A program made the position numbers and the translations under genes. 64,000 nt of DNA from Sorex araneus (lineage: Eukaryota; Chordata; Mammalia; Eulipotyphla; Soricidae). Below are positions 22,512 through 34,054 of this stretch, in pieces. Position 1 is the stretch's first letter, and the number at the start of each line of letters is the position of its first letter. A model generated the notes under the pieces. The model was not told the origin of the DNA. It did not search any database and worked only from the letters and a program-made list of their open reading frames with translations. The stretch is from contig NC_073307.1 of assembly GCF_027595985.1 (NCBI RefSeq), positions 48,338,509 to 48,402,508 of the forward strand, in the 5' to 3' direction.

Positions 22512-23655
22512 TGAAAAAATACAAAGATGCGCACGTGCGTGGAAGGGGGTGATGTGTGTGTTGTGTTGTTCTCGGGCTCTCAGGATGGCTTGCTCTCTTG
22601 CTCTCGCTGCTCGCATTGGGTGCTCTTGAGCCACTGTGCATGGACCCGATCGGGATGGCTACTCCTTACGTTCTGCTTCTGTGTGTGCCACTATGCTCTC
22701 TTCTGTCTGTCTCTCTATCTCTGCCTCTGTCTCTGTAGTCTCTCCTCTGGTGTCTTCCGAACTCTCTCTGTCTCTGCTTCTGTGTCTTCTCTCTCGCTTC
22801 TGTGTCTTCCCTCCCACTTCTGTGTCTTCTGTCTTGCTTCTGTTTCTTTTCCTTGCTTTTGTGTCTTCCCCTTTCTTCTGTGTCTTCTCTCTCCTTTTGT
22901 GTCTTCTCTCTACTTCTCTTACAGTGTTAGTTTATATAGCTATTGCATAGGGTGGTGAGATAAAGGTGGGTTGAACATTAACATATCAGCAAAGAGGGGT
23001 AAGACCACTCCTCCAGGAGATTAACAAAATCTCATCTAAGGAGATTACTCCAGATTAGTAGGAGATCCACTTAAGGGTGGTGTCCCATCTAGGGTGTGTT
23101 GCTTTCTTCTTTCCTCAGCTAGTAATCCACTTAAATAGTTATAGTAAATCTACTTCAAATATTTTTAGCAATGTCATTCTGTATGAGCACAGTAAGAGAT
23201 ATATCAGATTTAAAGTTTGGTTCTTCCTGAGGACATTCACTATATATTCCAGACCACAGTTCTCAGGCCAGGTTAGTCTTCCTAACCCCAGCAGGCTCCT
23301 AGTCTCATCGTTACTTTTGGATGATGACAGCATTTGTCTATGACCATGCTCTCAACTTAGAGTTTTGTATTCTGGTGCTTTGGCCTGGCCCATTTTGATG
23401 CCAGGGTAGCTCGCGGCTTGCCCTGGGTCCATTCCGTCCCTCATCGGGACCCTGCTTTTGGGGTGCTAGGAACTAAGGGGAACTGAGTTGCGAAAGCAGA
23501 TGCCCAGGAGTAAATATTATTGGAGTCAATCAGCTCCCAAGTTACAAAGCATAATATTAACTGTCTTCCTGTGTCCATACAGAAAGGACATTGCTTTAAG
23601 GTAAACTAAGTTCCCTGCGGCAAGGCTGAAAGGACAAACCCAATGTTATCCTACA
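22512..23655 (-). mobile_element. Solo LTR (1144 bp), - orientation
   Basis: GAGGAG flanks both sides (22506-22511 and 23656-23661). On the - strand it starts TGTAGGATAACATTGGG and ends in CA. It shares its order of blocks with the LTRs at 32420 and 59967 (the CCTAGCACCCC block, the CCAGGGCAAGC block, a VLTR-style tail). No internal viral sequence is present. The stretch 22690-22920 carries a copy-specific expanded CT-rich tandem repeat. Confidence 0.93.
22690..22922 (-). repeat. CT-rich minisatellite inside the LTR
   Basis: About seven imperfect units of roughly 20-24 bases around CTTCTGTGTCTTC, in the 3' part of the LTR. The sister LTRs at 32420 and 59967 lack an array of this size. Confidence 0.8.
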
Positions 23656-23815
23656 GAGGAGCGTGAAAGGGAAGATTACACTAGAGATAATATGGGAACT
23701 CTGATGGAGAGTTATGGGCATATTCGTGGTGGTTGTGCATAGCAATTTTCTATATAAATAACACAAACAGCTTTATAATAATATAAAAATAAAATAAATA
23801 AAATGCATGCAATAT
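23656..23815 (+). mobile_element. L1 3' UTR, continuation after the LTR, ending in an A-rich tail
   Basis: Resumes the element broken at 22511 and ends in a run of AAATAAAATAAATAAAA. Confidence 0.6.
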
Positions 23816-24015
23816 TTCATATATTTTTAACAAAAAGATGTGTCAGTACATCTTAAGAAGAATAAATTTTGGTAATGGCAAAACATTTGAATAAATCTAT
23901 TGGAGATGTACTGAAGTAAAATATATTTTAATTTTTATAATTTTGCTTTCTTTTTATTTGCTTATTGTAAGTATTAAAATCATAAAACATTTTTGATTCC
24001 ATTGAAAAATATCAG
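23816..24015. other. AT-rich DNA, no recognised feature
   Basis: No ORF, repeat family or RNA recognised. Confidence 0.5.
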
Positions 24016-24028
24016 CTTACTGATTTTT

Positions 24029-24198
24029 TTTTTTTACTTTTTGGGTCACACCTGGCGACACACTGGTGTTACTCCTGTGTGTTACTCCTGGCTCTGCACT
24101 TAGGAATCACTCCTGGTGGTCCTCAGGGGACCATATGGGATGCTGGGAATCAAACCCGGGTTGACTGCATGCAAGGCAAACGCCCTACACGCTGTAAA
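24029..24198 (-). mobile_element. Short-tail SINE
   Basis: Reverse-strand element with a T-run and intact tail and head blocks. Target duplication CTTACTGATTTTT at 24016-24028 and 24199-24211. Confidence 0.94.
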
Positions 24199-24211
24199 CT
24201 TACTGATTTTT

Positions 24212-24885
24212 AAAAAGACATGTGTGGTGGTACTGTAGAACTTTTGAAATATTTCTTACGAAGCTCTAACAAATTTTGTCATTATAGATAACCATAAAAA
24301 TATTATTTTACTGGTGTAAGGCATTCCTTAATTAAAAATATCAGTTTTTAAAAGTGTATAACATGGATAAGGATTTTAAAGTTATATGAATACTTACATA
24401 TATTAGACATAGAAAATAACAGAAATAATAATGAATCTAATAAATATTTAACTGACTAACGGGAAAAATCAGTATGTCTCAAGGAATAAAAATATATATA
24501 CTAGCAAGGATGAGCAGAAATACATGCAATAAAAAGAAGGACTGCAGTGCTGATCTTAAAAGGCAATATAGTTAGCAAATAATCCAAATGAGGATAATTA
24601 AAATGAAGGAAAAAATTTGTTGAAAGACCAAGAAGAAATTTACTATTACTCCTTGGCCTTTTTGCTAAGATCAAGTTCTCTTGTCAAGTTATTATCTGAT
24701 TTATCTCTGAGAGCAATTTATTTTCTAAAATATTGTCTTTAAGGACAACAAATTTCTTTTAAATTTATTTAAAATTTTTTGGCATACAATTAATGGTTTC
24801 CCATGAACACATTTCATTCACAAAGAATTCAACTTTTAGTGTTGGACTCAATGTAGTAAATAGAAATGTTCACTTGTTTTGGTTT
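24212..24885. other. AT-rich DNA, no recognised feature
   Basis: Many A- and T-runs and no open reading frame of note. Confidence 0.5.
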
Positions 24886-25018
24886 TATTTGTGGAGGAAT
24901 ACCCGAAGTGCTTTGGAGGCCAGGATGATTCCCGGCTCTGCTCAGGACACATGCAACCTGGGTATCAAGCTCAAGACTCCAAACACTAGGCATGGTGTTA
25001 AAACTTGAGCCACACCAC
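24886..25018 (-). mobile_element. Possible old short-tail SINE
   Basis: Reverse-strand hints only: GGCTCTGCTCAGGACA, CAACCTGGGTATCAAGC, and a TGAGCCACACC head end. Confidence 0.4.
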
Positions 25019-25024
25019 AAATCA

Positions 25025-25500
25025 TATAAGATTATTTTTAATTTTTATTTTATTAAAACACCATAATTGCAAAGTTATTCATTTTTATTTTACTAAAACA
25101 CCATAATTTGCAAAGTTATTCATAGTCAGGTTTTAGACATACACACAACATTTCAAAACTCATCCCACCACTAATGTCAACTTCCCCCCACTGGTCTTCC
25201 CAGGTTCCTCTCTTACACTCCCCAGTCCTCCCCCTGCTGTCTTAAAAGGCACCTTTTAAAGTCTGGGTCTTATGATTTCAGTGTTGTTGACTCAGGTTTG
25301 GATAGTCAGTTCTATAATTCCTTAACACCATTGATATATCTGAATGCTCTTGATCCCCTTTCCCCTTTGCTTCTCATCAGTCTCCTCTCCCCTCGAATTC
25401 TTTTCTTCTCTTTATACTCTGGACCAAGGATTATCTAAATATCTCTTCTTTAAACAATTGCATTCCATCATCCAGTTGTGGTTGGTTAATATTAATAAAA
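25025..25500 (-). mobile_element. L1-like 3' end, with a 40-base duplication in its terminal part
   Basis: Reverse-strand 3' UTR pattern (pyrimidine-rich CATCCCACCAC...CCCCCCACTGG). The end unit with AAAACACCATAATT...CAAAGTTATTCA occurs twice in a row (about 25043-25082 and 25083-25122). Confidence 0.65.
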
Positions 25501-25639
25501 TAAAATAAAAATTAATATCAACTATTATGATATTAATTTTTAATGATGAGCATCTTTACTTTTATAAAGTTGGAATGCAATGTTATTCAAATCTAAATCA
25601 ATTAGAAAATATAAAACCCCCAGGACTAAAAAAAACAGA

Positions 25640-26545
25640 GACACAGAAAAGATATAAGCACTCCTATGTTCCTTGAATATTTTTTGACAATAGCCAAAAT
25701 CTAGAATCAACCTAATTTCCCAGTAACAGCTTAAAGAAGCTATGGTATACATACAGAATGGAATATAGTAGGCCAAAAGAAATGATAAAATCATGCAATT
25801 GGCTTGAACGGGTGAACGGGTTTGGAGAATATCAAGCTGAACAAAATGAATCCGATTCAAAATGATCTCACTCATATGCTGGATTAAAAAAACATAGTAA
25901 AGGGAAGTAAAGGGATAACTAATGCATGATAACAATAGAAATAAAAGAGCAGAACAACTGGTTCTTCGTAGGAAGCTTGCCATTGTGGGTCACAGGTCAG
26001 GGAAAGAACCACTATGCTAATGATAGAGGAAAGAGGTCATTTGGACAAGGCCTGGATGCTGAAAGAAGGTAAAGCGATAAACATGATAACATGTCAGTAA
26101 CAGTATTGTAAACCACCATGTCTAATAGGTAAAAGTAAAAGACATGGTCTTGTCATAGAGGCAGGCCAGGAAATGGTAAGGTAACTGGGGACACTGGTGG
26201 AGGGAAGTGAAAGAACTGGTAGCACTGTAGTCCCGTTGTTCATCGATTGGCTCCAGCGGGCACCAGTAATGTCTCCACATGAGAATTGTTACTGGTTTTG
26301 TCGTGTTGAATATGCCACAGGGAGCTTTCCAGGCTCTGCTGTGCAGGCAGGATACGTTCGGTAGCTTGCCGGGCTCTCTGAGAGGGACGGAGGAATCGAA
26401 CCTGGGTCGGCCACATGCAAGGCAAACACCTTACCCACTGTGCTATCGCTCCAGCCCTGAAAGAATTGGTACTGGAACATTATATCCCTGACCCTAAACA
26501 TGAATAGCTTTGGTTTGTAATTCATAGTGATTCAATTAAAAAATT
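25640..26545 (+). mobile_element. L1 3' end (ORF2 C-terminus and 3' UTR), decayed, split by a SINE
   Basis: Forward L1 blocks GAATGGAATATAGTAGG, CTGAACAAAATGAATC and GATCTCACTCATATGC, then a 3' UTR ending GTGATTCAATTAAAAAATTAAAG. A long-tail SINE with its own target duplication interrupts it at 26222-26458. The reverse ORF at 25540-25983 is only a shadow. Confidence 0.75.
26222..26458 (-). mobile_element. Long-tail SINE, full length
   Basis: Complete reverse element. The 13-bp target duplication GAAAGAA(C/T)TGGTA is at 26209-26221 and 26459-26471, with one mismatch. Confidence 0.95.
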
Positions 26546-27790
26546 AAAGTAAAAAACCCAAAATAGTACTTACCAAACATTGCTTTAATGACAGTGTAGG
26601 CACTAAGTTGGTAATATGTCAAAACTGGTCAGTGGTAAGACTTGCCATTCCTCTGACCCAAAGCCATACACTCTGTGTCATGCGATTCAACATGACCTCA
26701 TGGGCACCTTGTTTTGAACAGAATGAGCCCTAAGGGGCCATATCCCCTACCTTTTCATGGAGGGTCATTTTCATTAGTTACATGTACTTTATCTAGTTAT
26801 GTAGACCTGCTTAATTAAAATTACCTGAATAAATGACCTGAATCCTTAGTAATTTCACTCATTTCTCAGGGTGAAGGGATCTAAGACAAAAGGTATTTTC
26901 CTAATTATACCTGTGGCAACTTTGCTGATATTTATCACAGAGTTCTTTCTTAACCATAAAGTCTCAGAAACACCTATGTATATAGTCCCTTATACATCTT
27001 TTGAATGAAGAGATATTTCAATAATATGTTGCAATAAAAAGTATTGACAGTCACTTGTTTGAAAAATAAATTGAGACATACATGTTGTTATTCCTCTATT
27101 TTCACCAATGTCCACACATAAAATCTAACTTGGTATAATTAATTTATTGTTTTGAGACAATTTTTCCTGACTTCCTCCTGGGACTCAAGACTTTGTAGAT
27201 GTTTAGGATTGCAGTCCCAAAAGATTTACTTAGAATGTTGAAGTAATTGTTATATACTTATATAAATATGAAGTCAATAACAATGGTTAGAGTATAGAAT
27301 TCTTATTTGTCTTTAAATGAAGGAATACATGTTTTTCTAGTACCTTGAAATACTTATTGAGCTACCGCTGATCATTTTAAGCTAGAGAAACTATCATAAA
27401 AGGAATTAACTCTTTCCGGGATATAAAAACAGTAAGTCTTTAAGATTATTATTTATAACTGATACATTCCTCTCACAGTTTTTCATTCCTTTGTTTGAGA
27501 TTTTGTGTATCTTATTTGTAATGGCAGAGTTAGAAGTGAAAATAGTCCTACCTATAGGTATGACATAACTTCTCCAGTTTAACATTTTTAGTTACAAAAT
27601 AATTGTAAGAATAAATTTGAACATATGCATTTGAAAACTGATATTAATATTTTATTATGATTTTATGCTTAAATAGGAAAATAAATTTTAAAAAATTAAA
27701 AGAAAGTGTTAATTTTTATCTTTGACTCAGAGCAAATTGGTGACCCAGGAACTAAATACTACCTTTTACTTTATTTCTTTATTCTTTTGT
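26546..27790. other. AT-rich DNA, no recognised feature
   Basis: No SINE, L1 block or ORF of note recognised. Confidence 0.5.
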
Positions 27791-27792
27791 TT

Positions 27793-27968
27793 ATTTATTT
27801 TTTGGTTTTGGGACCACACCTAGCTAGTTGTCAGGGTCTACTCTGGGCTCTGCACTCAGGGATCACTCCTGGGGTATTCAGAGGGACCATTTGTGGTGCC
27901 AAGGATCAAACCTGTGTGGCCCACATGCAGGGGACCCATTCTACTGGCTGTATTATTCCTCTGACCCC
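27793..27968 (-). mobile_element. Short-tail SINE, diverged
   Basis: Reverse-strand blocks GACCACACCTAGC, CTGCACTCAGGGATCACTCC and AGAGGGACCATTTG, with a weak head. Confidence 0.88.
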
Positions 27969-29287
27969 TTTAACATCATTTTAAAGACAATGTAAACTCA
28001 GGTCAACTTGTGTGTCATTAATAAAATAATGTGATTTTTGGTAAGAATTGAAAAAATCTAAAATCCAACATCTACTAATATATGCTATGCAACCTCTGAG
28101 TCATGTAGTAGAGGGTCAAGTGCATTTGACCCATTTACATTAGATTTAATTAGATAACTTAAATCTAATGCAAGGAAAAAACTGCAACATTTTAATTCTG
28201 ACTTAAAATTACTTAAAATGCATTACTTCACATATATTTTTCATGATTATAGTGCCATGTTAAAATCAGGTATAAGGGCTTATTAACTGATATTTGTTAG
28301 AAATCTCATAACTTTTATAATGACTGAAAATAATAAGTACTATATTATTATCAGTATGACTACCTAATTCTAAAGTTAGAAACATGTATTCGTCATATAT
28401 CTTCACAAAATATTCAATATTAATTATTTACCTTATTAATCAGTGCAGTCAAGTACTACTGAACACCTTAGTTACATTTGAACAGTTAAAATTATTGCTT
28501 CATTAGAAAATAAATTTCAGGTTTTATTTAGAGGACCACATTTACTCACCTAGACAAAGTAAATTGCAATTGGTAAATTTGGAAAGATAATCGTTTAAAT
28601 ATAAAATTATATTACTATTTTGAGATATAAACAAAAATTTTTAATGAAACATACCTCTGATCAATAAATTCAAGAAATTTCTTTAAAAGATTACAAATTT
28701 TACTTGTTTACTACTTTTGAAAGTGTAAAATTCTAAAGTCTGTATTATCTAGAAGTTTATGGTTATAATAGTGATAATATATTATGAAAGTAATAATAGA
28801 GACTGGAAAAAAACTGTATTTTCTCTCCCAAAATTGTTTATTCTTAGAAATATTACTTTACCACAAGGAAATTCAAGTTTAAAGAAATGTTTGTTTCGCA
28901 AAATGATCATAATTACAAAAACTTCAATTTACTTCAGTTTAAATATTTATGAATTCAACTTAGGTACTTAGAAACTTTCATTTAATTTTAATTTAGTATG
29001 AAGAATTCAAGAGATTGAATCATAGAAATTAAAATCCTTTTCCACTGACCCTCAAATATCTAAATATAAAGAAAATACATTACTTTTGGAAAGTAATCTA
29101 TTTTGAAAAATATTTATTATGTAACTATAAATTATATATTAAATACATAATAGCATGCTGTCACCCAATTTTCCTTTAAGATAAATACTAGAGCCATAAA
29201 TACAGATTACAATTCGGTAGAGATCAAGACTAGAACAGTGATTGACGATTTTTCCAGAAGTCGATTCCCGTTGGGTTCAGAAACGTT
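27969..29287. other. AT-rich upstream flank of the OR14C-type gene
   Basis: No repeat recognised. Receptor promoters and the untranslated first exon may lie here or further upstream, but no specific site can be supported from sequence alone. Homeodomain-like TAAT cores are common but meaningless at this AT content. Confidence 0.5.
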
Positions 29288-29302
29288 CTCTTTGTTTACC
29301 AG
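29288..29302 (+). promoter_or_regulatory. Candidate splice acceptor before the OR14C-type coding exon
   Basis: A pyrimidine-rich tract ends in AG 22 bases upstream of the chosen ATG. Receptor genes usually have an untranslated first exon and an uninterrupted coding exon, so an acceptor just before the ATG is expected. The upstream exon was not identified. Confidence 0.4.
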
Positions 29303-29324
29303 GTGCTACTGGTGTCACCCACTG

Positions 29325-30263
29325 ATGCCCAATTCCACTATAATGATGGAGTTTCTTCTAATGGGTTTTTCCGATGTTTGGGAACTGCGAGTTTTACATG
29401 CCCTTTCCTTCTTTCTGATGTATTTGGTGACAGTAGTAGGAAATGCACTGATTGTTACTGTCACCACCTTAGACAGGAATCTCCACTCACCGATGTACTT
29501 CTTCCTCAGGAACCTATCTATCTTGGATGCATGCTACATTTCTGTAACGGTTCCAAACTCGTGCATCAATTCTATGCTTGACAGTAGCACCATCTCACTG
29601 GTCGGGTGTATAGCACAAGTCTTCCTAGTGGTTTTCTTTGTATATGTCGAACTTATGTTTCTCACGATTATGGCCCGTGATCGCTATGTGGCTATCTGCC
29701 AGCCCCTGTACTACCCTGTGATGATGAGCCCGAAAATCTGCCTTCAAATGACACTGGCATCTATACTCAGTGGCCTCGTCTACGCAGCTGTGCACACCGG
29801 CAACACATTTCGGCTGCCCTTCTGTCAGTCCAATGTCATTCATCAGTTCTTCTGTGATATTCCTTCTCTGCTGAAGCTTTCTTGCTCTGACACCTTTAGC
29901 AACGAGATGGTGGTTGTTGTCTCTGGTCTGGTGGTTGGTGGTGGTTGTTTCTTCTTCATTATCAGGTCTTACATTCACATATTTTCTACTGTGCTCAAAT
30001 TTCCAAGAGGAGCAGACAGATCAAAAGCGTTTTCTACCTGTGTTCCGCATATCCTTGTGGTGTCTATCTTTCTTACCTCAGGTCTTTATGTATATCTGAG
30101 ACCATCCGCAATCACTGCCACAATCCAAGACATGATACTTTCTGTTTTCTACTCCATAATCCCCCCGCTCTTCAACCCCATTATCTATAGTCTTAGAAAT
30201 GAACAAATAAAATGTGCCATCAAGAGAATTATGAAAAAACTGTCTTATTCAAGAAATATGTAA
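29325..30263 (+). CDS. OR14C36-like: Olfactory receptor, OR14C-type, intact single coding exon
   Basis: A 312-residue class A GPCR of the odorant receptor family. Family role: an odorant-binding seven-helix receptor in the cilia membrane of olfactory neurons, coupling to Golf and adenylyl cyclase. Visible landmarks: glycosylation site NST at 3-5; GN in helix 1 at 39-40; PMYFFL at 56-61; conserved cysteines 95 and 177 (extracellular disulfide pair); ARDRYVAIC at 117-125; the EC2 block leading to CDIPSLLKLSC at 177-187; KAFSTC at 234-239 before helix 6; NPIIYSLRN at 284-292; a short basic tail. The open frame runs upstream to 29238. I chose the ATG at 29325 because it gives the usual receptor length and N-terminus, and a pyrimidine tract ending in AG at 29301-29302 fits the acceptor of the coding exon. 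From memory the sequence is closest to human OR14C36. No frameshift or stop is seen. It lies between the two copies of the segmental duplication. Confidence 0.95.
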   Translation: MPNSTIMMEFLLMGFSDVWELRVLHALSFFLMYLVTVVGNALIVTVTTLDRNLHSPMYFFLRNLSILDACYISVTVPNSCINSMLDSSTISLVGCIAQVFLVVFFVYVELMFLTIMARDRYVAICQPLYYPVMMSPKICLQMTLASILSGLVYAAVHTGNTFRLPFCQSNVIHQFFCDIPSLLKLSCSDTFSNEMVVVVSGLVVGGGCFFFIIRSYIHIFSTVLKFPRGADRSKAFSTCVPHILVVSIFLTSGLYVYLRPSAITATIQDMILSVFYSIIPPLFNPIIYSLRNEQIKCAIKRIMKKLSYSRNM

Positions 30264-30358
30264 GAAATTTGTTGGGCTATACTAAATTATTGAGTGAAAT
30301 TCATGTTTTATCAGTAAATTCATAATTGAGTTTATATATATATGATTCATGTAAATTT

Positions 30359-30364
30359 AATAAA
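30359..30364 (+). terminator. Candidate polyadenylation signal AATAAA after the OR14C-type gene
   Basis: The first canonical AATAAA after the stop codon, about 95 bases downstream. The region is AT-rich and holds more hexamers further on, so the signal actually used is uncertain. Confidence 0.3.
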
Positions 30365-31354
30365 TAGTTTTATTCTATTAAAAACTATCACTTATCAAAA
30401 TGTCTTATAAAGGCCTGGCTTATATGAATAAGTCTCTGGGTCAAATGTTTGGCATAAAAATAAGATTTAATGCTTTGATTTCATGCTTTAACAAGAGGCT
30501 TCATAACAATTTCAATATTAAAAAGTCAAAGAATTTTCCTTGAAAATATTTTATATTCAACATTTATCACTTATCTATAAATTATCCACTCTTCAAATAT
30601 TTATAAATGAAGAGTTAGAACAATGAACATTTATTTTTGAAAATCATGTTTGATATTATAAAATAATAAAAATATAAAATAAATATAAAACATGTCTTTG
30701 GAGTTCATAAAATATAAATAAAATGTATTTTATAAAAAAAGAAATGGATCTGGTAGGAGTATGGAGTCATGTATAAAAGTCTGAGAAAAAAATAATAAAG
30801 TCTGAGAAGCATTTATATCTTTTAATATGTAGCTGGAAAAGAAATGTATACATTGTAGTTATCAGATCAATTTTTGCTTAACCCATGTTGTTTTGGAAAT
30901 ATATTTATTTTTATTGTAAATATCATTTACTAGGTTTACAAAGAAATACATAAGTTTTATCTTCACACTTTTTTATTTCTTGATTCTCCAAAAATCCATT
31001 AAGGTTATTGAACAATTAAACTAGTAATCTTACTATTTCATTATATTACTTTAAATGTTTATTTTATTTTCAATTGCATACCCTATTATTATAGCATCTA
31101 CTGTGATAATTAGGAATGTCAATGTCTTAAATCATTTGATGCAAAAACAGTCTTCTTACAGCCTAGGAAATTAGCTACATTTTGGTTAAATTAACGGAGT
31201 TCTCTGTGTTGGAACCATTTGACAGAGGCGTTGAAAATAAGAATTAAGTAAAATGTGTACAAGTGAGTGCAAATAGGAAAGATCATGTGAGTACTAACCT
31301 ATCAGCAGGTAAGTGATTGCTCCACCACACACCTAAAATGTTAGCCTTTCCGCT
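30365..31354. other. AT-rich downstream flank of the OR14C-type gene
   Basis: Long A/T runs and no recognisable repeat or ORF. Confidence 0.5.
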
Positions 31355-31660
31355 ATTGTGGCCACATGACCTCATATCTCTTCATTCTGAGCAATGGAAA
31401 ACAAATTATCAAATGCTTCCTTTCCAGCAGATCTGACTTTGGGGGGGGGGGAAATCTCCAAATAATAATAGTGGGTTTTTGTTGAAATATTGAATGTAAT
31501 CAAAGTAAAGAGAAAGTAAAGTGAAATTTATCAGCTACACAGGCGGGGTGGGGGGCTGGAAATGGGGGGTAGGTTTACTGTGGTTCTTGGTGGTGGAATA
31601 TGTACACTGGTAAAGGGATGGGTGTTTGAGCATTGCAGCCAGCTCTAGGAGGTTTTTTAA
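31355..31660 (+). mobile_element. 5'-truncated L1, 3' UTR only
   Basis: Starts inside the region matching the full-length L1 3' UTR (CATATCTCTTCATTCT, CAATGGAAAACAAATT), has a G-run at 31441-31450, and ends at GATGGGTGTTTGAGCATTG. Confidence 0.85.
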
Positions 31661-31864
31661 ATAGATAGACCTCATGTTTTCACAAAGATTTTTACATTAT
31701 TTTGGAGTAATAGAGTATCTCTAAAGTTTCAATGACCACTTGGAAATCTCCTGGTTTTCAAAAACAATGTAATATTTTAGAAAAAATGGAACAGAGCCTA
31801 ATATGGCTTCAGAAACATGTTCACATATCCTAGATACCTATAAGACTGAACAAAATATTCTGCT

Positions 31865-32419
31865 CAGGCCTGTGAACCAACTGTCTCAGAAGAAAGATCT
31901 GTCTCTGTATTTTGGTCACTGTTTTCCTTTGAGGTGTAGTAACTTCTTAGTTTAATGCAGTCCCATTTGTTTATGTTTGTTTCTACTTGCTTAGTCAGTG
32001 GCATTCCATCCTTAAAGATGCCTTTAGTTTCAATGTCATAGAGGGTCCTGCCTATATTTTCCTCCATGGACCTTATGGATTCAGGTACATGGAGGAAATT
32101 GGATTCAGGTCTGATATTGAGGTCTTTAATCCACTTTGACTGACTTTTGTGCCTCTCTTTTGACAAAGGTGTGAGTTCATTTTTCTTGCAGGTAGCTTTC
32201 CAGTTTTTCTAGCACCATTTGCTGAAGAGGTTTTCCTTGCTGCACTTCAAATTTATTGCTCCTTTATCAAAGATAAAGTGACCATATATTTGAGGACCTG
32301 TGTCAGGATATTCAACTCTATTCCATTGGTCTGTGAGTCTGTCTTTATTCCAATACTATGCTGTTTTGATTATTACTACTTTGTAGTATAGTTTGAAGTT
32401 GGGGAAGGTGATGCCCATC
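31865..32419 (-). mobile_element. L1 ORF2 fragment, C-terminal region; continues at 33432
   Basis: Matches the full-length L1 from about 15120 upward on the reverse strand, in broken frames (31864-32166 still reads like ORF2 with KDLNIRPES). An LTR with a 6-bp duplication interrupts it at 32420. Confidence 0.88.
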
Positions 32420-33431
32420 TGTAAAAAACTAAAGAACGCCAAGGGGCGAGTGTACTCGCGGGCTCTCCGGGCGGCTCTGTCTCACCACCCGCGTTCGGTG
32501 CTCTGGAACCGCAGTGTGTGGACTGGATCGGGACGGCCGGTGGTCAAGGACAGGAGAAGGAAGAACGAGGACCAAGCTGGTTGCTGATTAGTTACCGTTT
32601 ATTCAATCTTCAAACTTTCTCATCTCCTGCACTCCCAGCTCCAGCCTCTCTCTGGATCTACTCTCAACTCCTACTTGTCTCTCCCACCATGCCCTCTAGG
32701 CTACAACCAGCCAAGTAGCCAAATCAACATAAGAAAGCCCTTCCTGAGGGCAGGGCCTCCAAAGCCCTTCCTCACTCTTAAGGTTTTTTTCTTTTCCTTA
32801 GCCCAAACACTTATTAACATCTCAATACTAGTTATTTTTGTATGGACATAGCAAGGGATACATTGAGGCTTGCAAGGCAGCTCTCCTGGCAACATCTTGC
32901 CACAGGCTCAGACCACAGCACTCAGGCCAGATTAATCATTCCTCACCCTAGCAGGGTCCAAATCTAGTATCACTGTTTGGATCATGACAGCATTTGTCCA
33001 TGATCAAGCTCTTAACTTATAGTTAAGCATTAGGCACTTTGGCCAGGCCCATCTCGATGCCAGGGTAGCACACAACTCACCGCTTGCCCTGGGTCCTTCT
33101 TGTCCCACGTCGGGACCGTGCTTTGGGGGTGCTAGGAAGTAAGGGCAGCTGAGGCTTAGGTCAAGAGAGCAGATGCCCTGGAGGAAAATATCATGTAGAG
33201 TCAAATGACTCCCAGGTTACAAAAGCATAGCATTTGTTAAGTCTTCCTGTGTCCATACAAAAAGGACTTGCTCTGAATAAACTATGCAAAGGACTCAAGG
33301 AGAAGAGAAAAACATTATTTACAAGTCAGCAGAACACTAATAAAGAAGCTACAAATAAACATAGAGGAATAGGAGCACTGTAACGGGAGTAACCCAATAA
33401 ACCTAAACTACTGAGGCTATGTTATCCTACA
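32420..33431 (-). mobile_element. Solo LTR (1012 bp), - orientation, copy B only
   Basis: CCCATC lies on both sides (32414-32419 and 33432-33437). On the - strand it begins TGTAGGATAACATAGCC and ends GTTTTTTACA. Its 3' GC-rich section (32430-32560) and AATAAA near 32600 closely match those of the LTR at 59967. No internal viral sequence remains. The empty site in copy A is at 234-239. Confidence 0.96.
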
Positions 33432-34054
33432 CCCATCCATCTTCTTTTCCCCAAGGATTGCTTTAGTTACTCGTGAGGGTCTATTGTTCATATGAATTTC
33501 AGGAGTGTTTTGTCTGTTTCTTTGAAGAATGTCATGGGTGTCATATAGGGACTGCAATGAATCTGTATAATGTTTGGGGAATATTGCTATTTTGACAATG
33601 TTAGTCCTCCTGATCTATGAGCAGGGGATGTGTCTCCATTTCCTAGTCCTCTTTTATTCCTTGAAGCACTGTTTTGTAGTTTTCTTTGCATAGCTCCTTC
33701 ACTTCTTTAGTTAAGCTGATTTTGAGGTACTTGATTTTCTGAGGAGCTATTGTGAACGGGATTTTTAAAAAATCTTCCTTTATCCTCTTTCATTATTTGT
33801 ATATAGGAAAGCCTTGGACTTTTGGGTGTGGATTTGTAGCCTGCCACTTTGCTTTACAAACCTATTGTTTTAGTAGCTTTTTTGTAGAGTCTAAGATTTT
33901 CTAAGCATAATATTATGTCATCCACAAATAGTGATAGTTTGACATCTTTCTTTCCTTCCTGGATGCCCCATGATAGCTATTTCTTGCTTAACTTCTATGG
34001 CAAGAACTTTCAGTACTATATTGAATAGAAGTGGTGAAAGTGCAGCTCACCGTT
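33432..34054 (-). mobile_element. L1 ORF2 fragment, continuation
   Basis: Resumes the L1 after the LTR and matches 240-561 plus 1103-1407 of copy A without the composite insert. Confidence 0.9.

Noticed and set aside
22527-22958. A 143-residue + strand frame rich in Ser, Leu and Cys
   Set aside because: It is a translation of the CT-rich minisatellite inside the LTR; low complexity and no gene context.
25540-25983. A 147-residue - strand frame with membrane-like stretches
   Set aside because: It runs antisense through an L1 3' end; hydrophobicity comes from the AT-rich composition.
29625-29978. A 117-residue - strand frame
   Set aside because: Antisense of the OR14C-type receptor gene.
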